From NCBI RefSeq assembly GCF_000091305.1, contig NC_013929.1:6324001-6388000 (forward strand): a stretch of DNA of 64,000 nt. The letters are read 5' to 3'. Within the stretch, counting starts at the first letter, position 1. Each line of letters opens with the position of its first letter. Below are positions 7,526 to 16,837 of this stretch, one piece after another. This stretch comes from Streptomyces scabiei 87.22. GTDB taxonomy: Bacteria > Actinomycetota > Actinomycetes > Streptomycetales > Streptomycetaceae. The position numbers and the translations under genes were made by a program. The notes beneath the pieces are model-generated. The model made no database searches and had not been told where the DNA came from. It saw only the letters and a list, made by a program, of their open reading frames with translations.

Positions 7526-8420
7526 CGTGGACGACCGCCCCGCCACGGGCGCCGGGCGGGAGAACCCGTTCGCCGGGCGGGAGAACCCGTTCGCCGAGTA
7601 CGGCACGTACGGCCGCGTCCGCGACGGGCTGCGCGCCTACCGCATGATCGCCGCCATGTGGATCCGCTCCACGATGGCCTACCGCGCGTCCTTCGCGATG
7701 ACGACGCTCGGGAACTTCGCGGCGACCTCCTTCGACTTCATCGCGATCCTGCTGATGTTCTCGCAGGTCGACGAGTTGGGCGGGTTCACCCTGCCCGAGA
7801 TCGCCCTGCTCTACGGCACCTCCGCCGTCGCCTTCGGCCTCGCCGACCTGATGATCGGTTCGATGGACCGGCTCGGCCGCCGGGTGCGGGACGGCACGCT
7901 GGACACCCTGCTCGTCCGCCCCGTGCCGGTGCTCGCCCAGGTCGCCGCCGACAAGTTCGCGCTGCGCCGCCTCGGCCGGGTCACCCAGGGCCTGTTCGTC
8001 CTCGGCTACGCCCTGACCACGCTCGACGTCGTCTGGACCCCGGCCAAGGTGCTGATGATCCCGCTGATGGTGGCGAGCGGCGGGCTGATCTTCGGCGCGG
8101 TGTTCGTCGGGGGCGCGGCCTTCCAGTTCGTCGCCCAGGACGCCTCCGAGGTGCAGAACGCCTTCACGTACGGCGGCTCGACCCTGCTGCAGTACCCCCC
8201 GGCCCTCTTCGCCAAGGACCTGCTGCGCGGGGTGACCTTCGTCCTGCCGCTGGCCTTCGTCAACTGGGTGCCCGGACTGTACGTCCTGGGCCGCCCCTAC
8301 CCCCTCGACCTGCCGTCCTGGTCGGCCTTCGCGCCCCCGCTGGTCGGTGTGGCCTGCTGCGCGCTGGCGGGACTCGCGTGGCGGGCGGGGCTGCGTTCGT
8401 ATCGGAGTACGGGGAGTTAA
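7518..8420 (+). CDS. ABC-2 family permease, second subunit
   Basis: This membrane protein of 300 residues has about six helices. It is related to the preceding permease: RVRDGTLDTLLVRPVPVLAQ matches the motif TGDIAVDLYRPVDLQ there. The GTG at 7518 overlaps the first permease; a second GTG at 7527 is possible. Near the N-terminus the peptide GRENPFA occurs twice in a row, from a 21-bp tandem duplication. It ends just before the ATPase gene, whose ribosome site overlaps this stop. The protein probably pairs with the first permease to form the pore. Confidence 0.87.
   Translation: MADVDDRPATGAGRENPFAGRENPFAEYGTYGRVRDGLRAYRMIAAMWIRSTMAYRASFAMTTLGNFAATSFDFIAILLMFSQVDELGGFTLPEIALLYGTSAVAFGLADLMIGSMDRLGRRVRDGTLDTLLVRPVPVLAQVAADKFALRRLGRVTQGLFVLGYALTTLDVVWTPAKVLMIPLMVASGGLIFGAVFVGGAAFQFVAQDASEVQNAFTYGGSTLLQYPPALFAKDLLRGVTFVLPLAFVNWVPGLYVLGRPYPLDLPSWSAFAPPLVGVACCALAGLAWRAGLRSYRSTGS
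7554..7595 (+). repeat. 21-bp perfect tandem duplication (GRENPFA x2)
   Basis: Bases 7554-7574 are repeated exactly at 7575-7595 within the cytoplasmic N-terminus of the second permease. The repeat keeps the frame and adds seven residues. It is identical at DNA level, so it is probably recent and variable between strains. Confidence 0.85.
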
Positions 8421-8430
8421 GGAGTCAGGC

Positions 8431-9438
8431 GTGGAGCCGGATGTGACAGACAGCGCGTTCATCGCACTGGACCGGGTGGAGAAGGTCTTCGACGTCCGGA
8501 AGAAGACCGGGTTCCTGCGGCGGGAGCGGCGTGAGGTGCGGGCGGTCGACTCGATCTCCTTCACGGTCGCTCGGGGCGAGATGGTCGGCTACATAGGGCC
8601 GAACGGCGCGGGGAAGTCGACGACGATCAAGATGCTCACCGGCATCCTGACCCCGAGCGGGGGCCGGCTGCGGGTCGCGGGCATCGACCCGTCCCGCGAG
8701 CGGACGCGGCTGGCCCGGCGTATCGGCGTGGTGTTCGGGCAGCGGACGACCCTGTGGTGGGACCTCCCCCTCGTCGACTCCTACCGGCTGATGCACCGCA
8801 TGTACCGCATCCCCGACGCCCGTTACCGCGAGAACCTCGACCGCTGTGTCGAACTCCTCGAACTGGGCGACCTGCTGGACGTGCCCGTACGGCAGCTCTC
8901 GCTCGGTCAGCGCATGCGCGGGGACATCGCGGCGGCCCTGCTGCACGACCCCGAGGTGCTGTACCTGGACGAGCCGACCATCGGGCTCGACGTCATCAGC
9001 AAGGCCAAGGTCCGGGAGTTCCTGCGGGAACTCAACACCGAGCGGGGCACGACCGTGCTGCTGACCACGCACGACCTCCAGGACATCGAGCAGCTGTGCC
9101 GCCGGGTGATGGTCATCGACCACGGGCGCCTGATGTACGACGGGCCGCTGACCGGGCTGCACGAGGTGGGCGAGAGCGAGCGGACCCTCGTGGTCGACCT
9201 GGAGCGCGAACTGCCGCCGATCGAGGCCGAACCCGCCCGGGTCGTCCGGGTGGAGGGACCCCGGCAGTGGCTCGCCTTCCCGGCGTCGGAGTCGGCGGCC
9301 CCGCTGGTGGCGCGGATCGCCGCGGAGTATCCGCTGGTGGACCTGTCGGTGCGGGAGCCGGACATCGAGGCGGTGATCGCCCAGATGTACGCGCAGCAGG
9401 CGGAGCGGGTGGGGGAGCCGGGACCGGCTGCGTCATAG
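8431..9438 (+). CDS. ABC transporter ATP-binding protein
   Basis: The protein has 335 residues. Walker A is GPNGAGKST (about residues 56-64), the signature is LSLGQRMRGD, Walker B is VLYLDEPTIGLD, and the switch histidine lies in TTHDLQDIEQL. The Q-loop region FGQRTTLWWDLPLVDSYRL is typical of the ATPase partner of DUF990/ABC-2 permeases. A C-terminal domain of about 80 residues follows the nucleotide-binding domain. The GTG at 8431 follows AAGGAG. It energises the two-permease exporter encoded just upstream. Confidence 0.93.
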   Translation: MEPDVTDSAFIALDRVEKVFDVRKKTGFLRRERREVRAVDSISFTVARGEMVGYIGPNGAGKSTTIKMLTGILTPSGGRLRVAGIDPSRERTRLARRIGVVFGQRTTLWWDLPLVDSYRLMHRMYRIPDARYRENLDRCVELLELGDLLDVPVRQLSLGQRMRGDIAAALLHDPEVLYLDEPTIGLDVISKAKVREFLRELNTERGTTVLLTTHDLQDIEQLCRRVMVIDHGRLMYDGPLTGLHEVGESERTLVVDLERELPPIEAEPARVVRVEGPRQWLAFPASESAAPLVARIAAEYPLVDLSVREPDIEAVIAQMYAQQAERVGEPGPAAS

Positions 9439-9471
9439 CCCGGCGCGGGGGATCCTCGTACGCTGATCCGT

Positions 9472-10323
9472 ATGACGGACGACCTGCCGGATGTTCCGGC
9501 CGCCGCGGATCTTCGTGCCTCCGACGCCGATCGTGAACGAGTCTCCGAGCAGTTGCGGGACGCGCTCGCGGAAGGGCGCCTCGACATGGAGGAGTTCGAG
9601 GAGCGGCTGGACGCGACGTACAAGGCGCGGACGTACGGCGAGCTGGCGCCGATCACCCGTGACCTGCCCGGCGCGGGGGCCGTGGCACCGCCGGCCCTGG
9701 TGTCGCCGCCGTCCGTGTCGCTGGTCAAGGGGCCTGCGGGGGAGGCGAGTTGGCCCGAGCGGATCGTCGGCGGCGACGGGACGTCGACCTGGGGCGTGGC
9801 GGTGCTGTCCGGGTTCGAGCGCAAGGGCCGGTGGACCGTGCCCGAGCGGTTCGACTGCTTCGCGTTCTGGGGCGGCGGTGAACTGGACCTGCGGGACGCG
9901 AACTTCGCGAGCCGCGAGGTCACCATCAACTGTGTGGCGATCATGGGCGGGATCAACGTGGTGGTGCCGCCCGGGGTCGAGGTCGTCGTCCGGGGCGTCG
10001 GGATCATGGGCGGCTTCGACCACGGCCAGGAGGGTGTGCCCGGGGAGCCGGGCGCGCCGCGGGTGATCATCACCGGGTTCGCGTTCTGGGGCGGGGTCGG
10101 GGTGGACCGGAAGATCCCGAAGGCGGAGCGGCAGCGGCTGAAGGAGGAGCGGCGGCAGGAGCGGCTGGAGCGCCGCCGGGCCCGCCGCGAACTGCACGCG
10201 TCCCACCGCGACCACGCGCACGAGACGCAGGAGGCGCACCGCGAGGCCATGGACCAGATCAGGGACGCGGTGCGTTCGCGGCGCGAGGAGGAGCGGGAAC
10301 GGCGCCGGAGACGGGAGCGGTAG
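9472..10323 (+). CDS. DUF1707 and LiaF-like domain protein
   Basis: The protein has 283 residues. The N-terminal DUF1707 (SHOCT-like) signature is LRASDADRERVSEQLRDALAEGRLDMEEFEERLDATY, here as two motifs (RASDADRE and EGRLDMEEFEERL). The middle part has LiaF/DUF2154-like β-repeats (FAFWGGGELDLR, CVAIMGGINVVVPPG, GIMGGF). The C-terminal 50 residues are a highly charged Arg/Glu coiled coil. LiaF-type domains act in envelope stress sensing in firmicutes; the role in Streptomyces is unknown. No membrane helix is evident. Confidence 0.85.
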   Translation: MTDDLPDVPAAADLRASDADRERVSEQLRDALAEGRLDMEEFEERLDATYKARTYGELAPITRDLPGAGAVAPPALVSPPSVSLVKGPAGEASWPERIVGGDGTSTWGVAVLSGFERKGRWTVPERFDCFAFWGGGELDLRDANFASREVTINCVAIMGGINVVVPPGVEVVVRGVGIMGGFDHGQEGVPGEPGAPRVIITGFAFWGGVGVDRKIPKAERQRLKEERRQERLERRRARRELHASHRDHAHETQEAHREAMDQIRDAVRSRREEERERRRRRER

Positions 10324-10373
10324 GCCGACTTCGGCCCCGGCTCCGGCTTCGACCCCGGCCCCCTCGGTACCGG

Positions 10374-11729
10374 TCAGAGCTTGGCCGGTACCGCGCCCTT
10401 CAGCTTCTCCAGGTCGAAGACGTCCGCCATCCGTGCGTAGCCCTCGTCGCTCGGGTGGAGGTGGTCGCCCGAGTCGTAGTCGGGGCGCAGGCGGCGGGGG
10501 GCGTAGGGATCGCGCAGGGCCTTGTCGAAGTCGACGTAGGTGTCGAAGACGCTGCCGGAGCGGATCGTGGCGTTGATGGCCTGGCGGACGGATTCACGCT
10601 GGTCGGAGTAGCCGCGGTGGCCCTCGAAGGGCATCAGGGTGGCGCCGACGACCCGGAGGCCGCGGGCGTGGGCCCGGTCGACGAGCCGGCGGAGTCCGGC
10701 GGTGACGGCCTCGGGGTCGGCCCGGCCGGGGTTCTTGAGGATGTCGTTGATGCCGAGGTCGATGATCACGGCCTTGGCGCCCGTCCGGCCGAGGACGTCG
10801 CGCTGGAAGCGGGCGAGGCCGCTGGGGTTCTCGGCGGGGCGGCCGTAGCCGTCGGCGAGGACCTGGTTGCCGCTGATGCCCTCGTTGACGACGCTGTAGC
10901 GGGGCACGCCCGAGGAGCCGCCGTCGGCGCGCAGGCGGCCGGCGAGGACGTCGGTCCAGCGCCGGTTCTCGCCGACCGTGGAGGTGACGCCGTCGGTGAG
11001 CGAGTCGCCGAGGACCACGACCGTGCCGTCGGACTCGTTGCTCAGCACGTCCAGGGCGGTGACGTAACGCCAGTACGGGGACTGCTCGGTGTACGGCTCC
11101 CCGGTGATGTCCTCGGTCAGGTCGCCCTCGGCGGTGTAGGAGATCTGCCGGGCGTGCAAGTGGTAGGTCGCGGGGCCGGAGGGCGTGGGGGAGTAGGTGG
11201 TGATCAGTACGTCGCTGTCGTGCGGGATCGGCACCCGGACGGCGTCGCTCACCACCTGCTGACCCGCCGGGACGACGACCGTCGGGTTGCCGCCGAAGGT
11301 GAGGCGGCGCATGGTGCCGGCGGTCGCGGCCGGGGTGTTCACCGACGCGGCCACGGCGAGCGAGGCGTGGGTGACGGTCAGCGGCTGCTGGCCGTAGAGG
11401 TTGGACAGGGTGACGCGGGCACTCGTACCGGCGGCGGTCGTGTGCACCACGTTGCGCACCGAACGGCCGGCGAGGCCGTCCTGCTCGGTGCCCGGCTCCG
11501 AACCGCTCGGCGACGCGGCCCAGGCACCGACCCAGACGCCGGTGGAGGCGGGGGCGGCGCTGTTGTGGGGCGCGCGGGCGAAGGTCTGCGGCCGGGGGGT
11601 GCCGTCGTCCGTGCCGACGACGACGTAGATCGCGGCCGTGATCGCCACGACCAGGGCGACGATGGCCGCCAGAACCGCGCGGTGCCTTGTGGGGGGCGCC
11701 CCGACACCCCCACCGTGCTGCCTGGTCAT
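10374..11729 (-). CDS. SGNH/GDSL-type esterase, secreted or membrane-anchored
   Basis: The protein has 451 residues. An N-terminal helix (AVLAAIVALVVAITAAIYVVV) serves as signal anchor. A β-rich domain of about 170 residues precedes the SGNH core: VVLGDSLTDG holds the nucleophile Ser, NEGISGNQVL supplies Gly, GINDI supplies Asn, and GDHLHPSDEGY has the Asp-His pair. It should hydrolyse ester bonds of an extracellular lipid or acylated sugar. The ATG at 11729 is preceded by GAGGAG; the open frame continues upstream but only as shadow. It converges with the DUF1707 gene (50 bp). Confidence 0.9.
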   Translation of the reverse strand: MTRQHGGGVGAPPTRHRAVLAAIVALVVAITAAIYVVVGTDDGTPRPQTFARAPHNSAAPASTGVWVGAWAASPSGSEPGTEQDGLAGRSVRNVVHTTAAGTSARVTLSNLYGQQPLTVTHASLAVAASVNTPAATAGTMRRLTFGGNPTVVVPAGQQVVSDAVRVPIPHDSDVLITTYSPTPSGPATYHLHARQISYTAEGDLTEDITGEPYTEQSPYWRYVTALDVLSNESDGTVVVLGDSLTDGVTSTVGENRRWTDVLAGRLRADGGSSGVPRYSVVNEGISGNQVLADGYGRPAENPSGLARFQRDVLGRTGAKAVIIDLGINDILKNPGRADPEAVTAGLRRLVDRAHARGLRVVGATLMPFEGHRGYSDQRESVRQAINATIRSGSVFDTYVDFDKALRDPYAPRRLRPDYDSGDHLHPSDEGYARMADVFDLEKLKGAVPAKL

Positions 11730-11780
11730 GCGGCGGGTTACTCCTCGGGCTGTGGAGCCCCGAGGCTCCGATGTGATCAC

Positions 11781-11798
11781 CCCATGATGCGTCATGGG
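11781..11798. promoter_or_regulatory. Inverted repeat upstream of the SGNH esterase gene
   Basis: CCCATGA and TCATGGG flank a 4-nt spacer, 50 bp before the esterase start. The size suits an operator for a dimeric regulator. No regulator is encoded next to it. Confidence 0.35.
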
Positions 11799-11978
11799 AT
11801 GGGGGTTGCTTGCGAGAACCCCCATCGGTTCCCCCGCCCGGACAGACGCGGGGAACTCCTGTTCCGTTCCAGGAGTAGGTGTCGATAGATCTATGGAGTA
11901 CGTCACCAAGAGTCGCAGCGCCGGAGAAGGCGTCGAAGAACGGACAATGTGTACGGGGGACAGGAACGGGTGGAGCGA

Positions 11979-13352
11979 ATGGACCGTACGAAAGCGGAAC
12001 AGGACGGACCGGCGCGGGAGCGGGCCGAGGAGGCCCGGAGCGCGGCGGACCCGGCGGCGGGCGCCCCGTCGCGTGCGTCGCACCGCACCATGACCACCTT
12101 CAGCCCCGCCGACGAGGAGAAACAGCGCGGCGTGCGGCAGATGAAGCTCATCGCCGCCGGGCTGCTGCTCTTCGTGGCCGTGGTGTACGTGCTGGCCAAG
12201 TGGGCCTCGCACGAGGGCGCGGGCGCCTGGGCCGGCTATGTCGCCGCGGCCGCCGAGGCGGGCATGGTGGGTGCGCTGGCGGACTGGTTCGCCGTGACCG
12301 CGCTGTTCCGGCACCCCCTCGGACTGCCCATCCCGCACACCGCGATCATCCCCACCAAGAAGGACCAACTGGGCGTCTCGCTCGGTGAGTTCGTCGGCGA
12401 GAACTTCCTCTCCCAGGACGTCGTACGGCAGCGGCTGCGGGCCGTCGGCATCGGCAGCCGGCTCGGCGCCTGGCTCGCCGAACCGCAGAACGCCGACCGG
12501 GTGACGGCCGAACTGGCGACCGCGCTGCGGGGCGCGCTGACCGTGCTGCGCGACTCGGACGTCCAGGCCGTGGTCGGGGAGGCGATCACCCGGCGGGCCA
12601 ACGCCCAGGAGATCGCGCCCGGTATCGGCAAGATGCTGGAGAGGATCGTCACGGACGGCGGTCACCGGCGGATCGTGGATCTGATCTGCGCCCGCGCCCA
12701 GAACTGGCTGATACTCCACGACGAGCAGGTCATGGACGCGGTCGAGGGCGGCGCCCCCGGCTGGACCCCCCGGTTCGTCGACCGGCGCATCGGCGAGCGC
12801 GTCTACAAGGAACTGCTGCGCTTCACCACCGAGATGCGCGACTCGCCCACCCATCCGGCGCGCGGCGCCCTGGACCGCTTCCTCACCGACTTCGCCACCG
12901 ACCTCCAGTCCGACACGGAGACCCGGGCGCGGGTGGAGCGGCTGAAGGGCGAGGTGCTCGGCCGCGGCGAGGTCCAGGACCTGATCGCCTCCGCCTGGAC
13001 GGCCGTACGGGCGATGATCGTGTCCGCCGCCGAGGACGAGCGCAGCGAACTGCGGCTGCGGGTCCGCTCCTCCCTGCTGTCGCTGGGCACCCGGATGGCC
13101 ACCGAGCCGAGCGCGCAGGCCAAGCTGGACAAGTGGATCGAGGGGGCCGCGGTGCACGTCGTGACCACCTACCGCGCGGAGATCACCTCCCTGATCACCG
13201 AGACCGTCGCGAGCTGGGACGCCGAGCACACCACCAGGAAGATCGAGGCCAACATCGGCCGCGACCTGCAGTTCATCCGGATCAACGGCACGGTCGTGGG
13301 CTCGCTGGCGGGCCTGCTGATCTACACGGTGTCGCGGGCGCTGGGGGCGTAG
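11979..13352 (+). CDS. DUF445 family membrane protein
   Basis: The protein has 457 residues. One hydrophobic helix lies near residues 55-75 (LIAAGLLLFVAVVYVLAKW), followed by the DUF445 signature AAAEAGMVGALADWFAVTALFRHPLGLPIPHTAIIP with its tryptophan-phenylalanine core. A long helical region and a C-terminal membrane segment (INGTVVGSLAGLLIY) complete the family layout, which resembles YjiN. The ATG at 11979 is used; a GTG 30 bp upstream in the same frame is possible. The function of DUF445 is not known. It is divergent from the SGNH gene across about 250 bp. Confidence 0.88.
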   Translation: MDRTKAEQDGPARERAEEARSAADPAAGAPSRASHRTMTTFSPADEEKQRGVRQMKLIAAGLLLFVAVVYVLAKWASHEGAGAWAGYVAAAAEAGMVGALADWFAVTALFRHPLGLPIPHTAIIPTKKDQLGVSLGEFVGENFLSQDVVRQRLRAVGIGSRLGAWLAEPQNADRVTAELATALRGALTVLRDSDVQAVVGEAITRRANAQEIAPGIGKMLERIVTDGGHRRIVDLICARAQNWLILHDEQVMDAVEGGAPGWTPRFVDRRIGERVYKELLRFTTEMRDSPTHPARGALDRFLTDFATDLQSDTETRARVERLKGEVLGRGEVQDLIASAWTAVRAMIVSAAEDERSELRLRVRSSLLSLGTRMATEPSAQAKLDKWIEGAAVHVVTTYRAEITSLITETVASWDAEHTTRKIEANIGRDLQFIRINGTVVGSLAGLLIYTVSRALGA

Positions 13353-13442
13353 GGCGCGGGCGCCGGGGCGTGTACCGGGAGTGATCCCTGCTCGCGCGGG
13401 CACCCGGTCCGGGTTCGCTCGAGGTGGAGGGAGCCCCAGCCC

Positions 13443-14930
13443 ATGTCCGTCACAGACCCGCAGTCACCGGGTTCAACCGGTTCACCCGGCTCACCGGGTG
13501 TGATCACCACCGCCGTGCCGGCGCGCCTGGACCGTCTTCCCTGGTCGCGCTGGCACTGGACGATCGTGATCGGTCTCGGCACCGTGTGGATCCTCGACGG
13601 TCTGGAAGTGACCGTCGTCGGCAACATCGCGGGGCGGCTCTCCGAGGAGGGCAGCGGACTGCCGATCAGCTCCGCGCAGGTCACCGGGACCGCGGCCGCG
13701 CTGTACGTGGCGGGCGCCTGTCTGGGCGCCCTCTTCTTCGGCCGGATGACCGACAGGTTCGGCCGCAAGAAGCTGTTCATGGTGACCCTGCTGGTCTATC
13801 TGGGGGCGACCGCGCTGACGGCCGTCTCCTTCTCCAGCTGGTGGTTCTTCCTCTTCCGCTTCCTCACCGGCTTCGGTATCGGCGGCGAGTACGCGGCCAT
13901 CAACTCCGCCATCGACGAGCTGATCCCGTCCAAATACCGGGGCCGCGTCGACATCGTCATCAACGGCAGCTTCTGGCTCGGCGCGATCGGCGGTTCGCTG
14001 CTGTCGATCGTCGCCCTGAACACCGGCATCTTCCCGGCCGACGTCGGCTGGCGGCTCACCTTCGCCCTCGGTGTGGTGCTCGGCCTGGTGATCCTGCTGG
14101 TCCGCCGGAACGTCCCCGAGAGCCCCCGCTGGCTGCTGATCCACGGCAGGGAACAGGAGGCCGACCGACTGGTGCGGGAGGCGGAGGAGCGGATCGAGGC
14201 CGAGAAGGGACGTCAGCTGGAGGCGGCCGAACGGGAGATGACCGTCCATCAGCGCGAGAGCATCGGCTTCGGCACGATCGCCCGTACGGTCTTCTCCCGG
14301 TACCGCCGCCGCGCGGTCCTCGGCTTCTCCCTCTTCATCGGCCAGGCGTTCCTCTACAACGCGATCACCTTCGGCTTCGGCGCGATCCTCACCACGTTCT
14401 ACGACGTCCCGACCTCCGACACCGGCTACTACTTCGCCGTCATCGCCGCCGGCAACCTGCTCGGCCCGCTGCTGCTCGGCAAGCTGTTCGACACGGTCGG
14501 CCGCCGGATCATGATCTCGTCGACGTACCTGCTCTCCGGTGTGCTGCTCTTCGGCACGGCCTGGCTGTTCGGCCGCGGTTCGCTGGACGAGGTGACGCTG
14601 ACGGCCTGCTGGTGCGTGGTCCTCTTCTTCGCCTCGGCCGGAGCCTCCAGCGCGTATCTGACGGTCTCGGAGGTCTTCCCCATGGAGACCCGCGCGATGG
14701 CCATCGCCTTCTTCTACGCCATCGGAACGGCCGCCGGCGGTATCAGCGGCCCGCTGATCTTCGCCGAGCTGACCGAGTCCGGGGTCGTCGGCGACACCGT
14801 CCTCGCCTTCCGGATCGGCGCGAGCCTGATGTGCGCGGCGGGTCTGGTGGCGGCCTTCCTCGCGGTCCGCGCGGAGCGGCGCTCGCTGGAGGACATCGCG
14901 GAGCCGCTGTCGGCGCGCAGCTCCGCCTAG
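13443..14930 (+). CDS. MFS transporter, sugar-porter type
   Basis: The protein has 495 residues and twelve predicted helices. The sugar-porter signatures are present: GRMTDRFGRKKLF between helices 2 and 3, RFLTGFGIGGEYAAINSAIDELIPSKYRGR, and PESPRWLL after helix 6. The second half has GKLFDTVGRR and a final EVFPMETRAMAIAF. Substrates of this subfamily are sugars, aromatic acids or phosphate, and none can be chosen here. The ATG at 13443 follows GGAGGGAG. The N-terminal 20 residues repeat GSPGSPG. No enzyme or regulator gene is beside it. Confidence 0.9.
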   Translation: MSVTDPQSPGSTGSPGSPGVITTAVPARLDRLPWSRWHWTIVIGLGTVWILDGLEVTVVGNIAGRLSEEGSGLPISSAQVTGTAAALYVAGACLGALFFGRMTDRFGRKKLFMVTLLVYLGATALTAVSFSSWWFFLFRFLTGFGIGGEYAAINSAIDELIPSKYRGRVDIVINGSFWLGAIGGSLLSIVALNTGIFPADVGWRLTFALGVVLGLVILLVRRNVPESPRWLLIHGREQEADRLVREAEERIEAEKGRQLEAAEREMTVHQRESIGFGTIARTVFSRYRRRAVLGFSLFIGQAFLYNAITFGFGAILTTFYDVPTSDTGYYFAVIAAGNLLGPLLLGKLFDTVGRRIMISSTYLLSGVLLFGTAWLFGRGSLDEVTLTACWCVVLFFASAGASSAYLTVSEVFPMETRAMAIAFFYAIGTAAGGISGPLIFAELTESGVVGDTVLAFRIGASLMCAAGLVAAFLAVRAERRSLEDIAEPLSARSSA

Positions 14931-14959
14931 CAGGGGCCGGGGCGGGCAGGCGGTCGGGG

Positions 14960-15070
14960 GCGGCTTCCGGGCACGGGGGAGCCGGTTGGCCGGATCGGGG
15001 CGGCTTCCGGGTACGGGGAAGCCGGTTGGCCGGCTCCGGGCGGCTTCTGGGTACGGGGGAGCAGGCCGGT
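14960..15070. repeat. Three tandem 40-bp units downstream of the MFS gene
   Basis: Units begin at 14960, 15000 and 15040, each starting GCGGCTTC(C/T)GGG. The first two match over all 40 bp with a few changes, and the third is partial. Each unit holds short inverted parts (CCGGTTGGCCGG). The block fills the gap of about 190 bp before the next gene; I see no gene in it. Confidence 0.75.
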
Positions 15071-15122
15071 CTGAGTACGCGTACTCTGTCGGCCCGCCGC
15101 CCGCCCCGGAACCCTCGTACGC

Positions 15123-15608
15123 ATGACCGAGAAGCTGCTCCGCCCCCTGCGCACGCGCCCCTGGCCGGAACGCTGGCTGACCCGCCTGCTCGGCGCCGCC
15201 CTCGCCGCGGCCGCGTACCGCCTCTGCCTTCCGTGGGACCTGCGCGACCGGCCCGAGCTGGAGGGCTCCCTGACGGAGACGAACCCCGTGACCGTCACGG
15301 GCGTGATCGCCCTCGCCGTCGTCCTGCTGCTCCTCGCGGCCTACTTCGGCCACCGGGACGCCCTGGCCTGGCCGCTGGTCCTGGTCGCCGTCCCGCCGTC
15401 CGCCCTGATGTACGTGTCCTTCCACGCCCCCACCGAGCCCCCGGACGCGGCCGTATGGCCCCTGTCCTGGGCCTTCTTCACGCTGGTGCTGGGCGCGTGG
15501 GTGCTGGTCGCGTCGTCGGTGGCGCGGCGGTTCCGGACGGAGCCGGTGGACGAGGGGTGGCTGATCCGCGGCCGGTCCCCGGACCGTTCGGCCGCCGGTC
15601 AGCCGTAG
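15123..15608 (+). CDS. Small membrane protein, unknown function
   Basis: The protein has 161 residues. Four hydrophobic segments are visible: AALAAAAYRLCLPW, TGVIALAVVLLLLAAYFG, LAWPLVLVAVPPSALMYV and SWAFFTLVLGAWVLVASSVA. I do not recognise a family. The start ATG at 15123 gives MTEKLLRPLRTRPW, with basic residues before the first helix, so the N-terminus is probably cytoplasmic. The last 10 bp overlap the converging gene on the minus strand. Confidence 0.65.
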   Translation: MTEKLLRPLRTRPWPERWLTRLLGAALAAAAYRLCLPWDLRDRPELEGSLTETNPVTVTGVIALAVVLLLLAAYFGHRDALAWPLVLVAVPPSALMYVSFHAPTEPPDAAVWPLSWAFFTLVLGAWVLVASSVARRFRTEPVDEGWLIRGRSPDRSAAGQP

Positions 15609-16099
15609 AAGTACCGCCGGGCCTTGTTCTCGAAGTAGGAGGAGTAGACGAGGCCGATGGCCGGGGTGCCCCGGTACGAGCCCACGTACTGCTGGGTGCT
15701 GTCGACCACCACGGGCCGCGCCATGCACGCCCACTTGTTGCGCTGCTGGGCCTCCGCCCAGCGCACGGCCGCCGGGTCCACCCGGTCGCTGACCAGGACG
15801 GGGAACGCGGCGACCCCGTTCTGGATGCCGACCGGCAGACCGCCCTTGGTCTTCTTCGCGTACGTCAGCACCTGGTCGGTGAAGGTCTCGATGGTGGGGA
15901 TGGTTATCTCCTGGACCGCCGCCGCGACCGTGAACAGGTGCAGCTTCGTCCCCATCCAGCTCCACTTGAAGTCGGCCCGGCGCCCGACGAGCACGGGCAC
16001 CCCGGCCCACTCCTCCCACCAGGTGCGGCATTCGTCGGCGGCGAGGCGGGCGGCGACGGAGGCGAGGTAGGTCTGGGAGGGCGACTGCTGTGGATGCAT
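15599..16099 (-). CDS. Hypothetical cytosolic protein
   Basis: The protein has 166 residues with no signal or membrane segment. Features are ADECRTWWEEWAGVPV, rich in Trp, a run of β-like strands, and the ending SSYFENKARRYFYG. I do not recognise the family. The ATG at 16099 (MHPQQSPSQTYLASVAARLA) is preferred; an ATG at 16126 would add nine residues, and neither has a strong ribosome site. It overlaps the 3' end of the previous gene by 10 bp. Confidence 0.6.
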   Translation of the reverse strand: MHPQQSPSQTYLASVAARLAADECRTWWEEWAGVPVLVGRRADFKWSWMGTKLHLFTVAAAVQEITIPTIETFTDQVLTYAKKTKGGLPVGIQNGVAAFPVLVSDRVDPAAVRWAEAQQRNKWACMARPVVVDSTQQYVGSYRGTPAIGLVYSSYFENKARRYFYG

Positions 16100-16147
16100 G
16101 GCCGGATCATGCACCCACCCGGGCACCGCGGGGAAGGCGGGGTCGGG

Positions 16148-16672
16148 TCATGCTCCCGTGGTCGAACCGGGCCGCACGATCATCAGGATCGTGACCGTCG
16201 CCCACAGCAGGTTGAACACCCCGGTGAACATGGCGAGTCGGGCGGTGGCCCGGGTGTCGACGGCGGTGCCGGTGGCCGTGTCGGCGGTGCCGGTGGCGGG
16301 GCTTCCGGTGGTGGGGCCTTCGGTGGCGGTGCCCCCGAGCCCTGCCAGGATCTCCTCCTGCCGGGGCAGCACCAGCGCCAGCAGGACCATCGCCGCGAGG
16401 GCGGTCAGCAGCATCGACACGATCAGCCAGGCGTCGTTCAGCACCCCCATGCTCATCGCGGTGGCGAACCCGAGCACGGGCACCGCGATGCCCACACCGC
16501 CGTACACCCGGCAGATCCGGTGCAGCAGCCGTACGGCCGCCACCGCCCGCTCGCTGCCGGGTTCGCCGAGCGCCTTGCGTGCGCTCGGCGGAAACATGCT
16601 GGCGGCGACGGTGACGGGCCCGACGGCGACGATCGCGGCGAGGACGTGGAGGGAGAGCAGGAACTTGGTCAC
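16148..16672 (-). CDS. DUF2269-like integral membrane protein
   Basis: The protein has 174 residues with about four helices: FLLSLHVLAAIVAVGPVTVAA, VYGGVGIAVPVLGFATAM, WLIVSMLLTALAAMVLLALVL and LAMFTGVFNLLWATVTILMIV. The start LHVLAAIVAVGPV and the LHRICRVYGG loop fit DUF2269. Between helices 3 and 4 lies a 40-residue insert built of short Thr/Gly/Ala repeats. The start is GTG at 16672. Function unknown. Confidence 0.65.
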   Translation of the reverse strand: MTKFLLSLHVLAAIVAVGPVTVAASMFPPSARKALGEPGSERAVAAVRLLHRICRVYGGVGIAVPVLGFATAMSMGVLNDAWLIVSMLLTALAAMVLLALVLPRQEEILAGLGGTATEGPTTGSPATGTADTATGTAVDTRATARLAMFTGVFNLLWATVTILMIVRPGSTTGA

Positions 16673-16837
16673 GGGGGGACGGTAGGTCGCGCCGGGAGCC
16701 GGTGGAAGTGGCGGGATTGCCAGTGGTCAACGGATTCTCGCCAGCCTTCCAGGAGCCAGGGGGCGCGGTGGGCTGGGGCATGGGGGAGCGGGAGGGCACC
16801 GCTTGGCGGAAACCCGGCCCGGACCTACGCTCCCGCC

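Noticed and set aside
14930..15122. CRISPR-like array suggested by repeated units
   Set aside because: The 40-bp units are contiguous, without unique spacers, and no cas genes are near.
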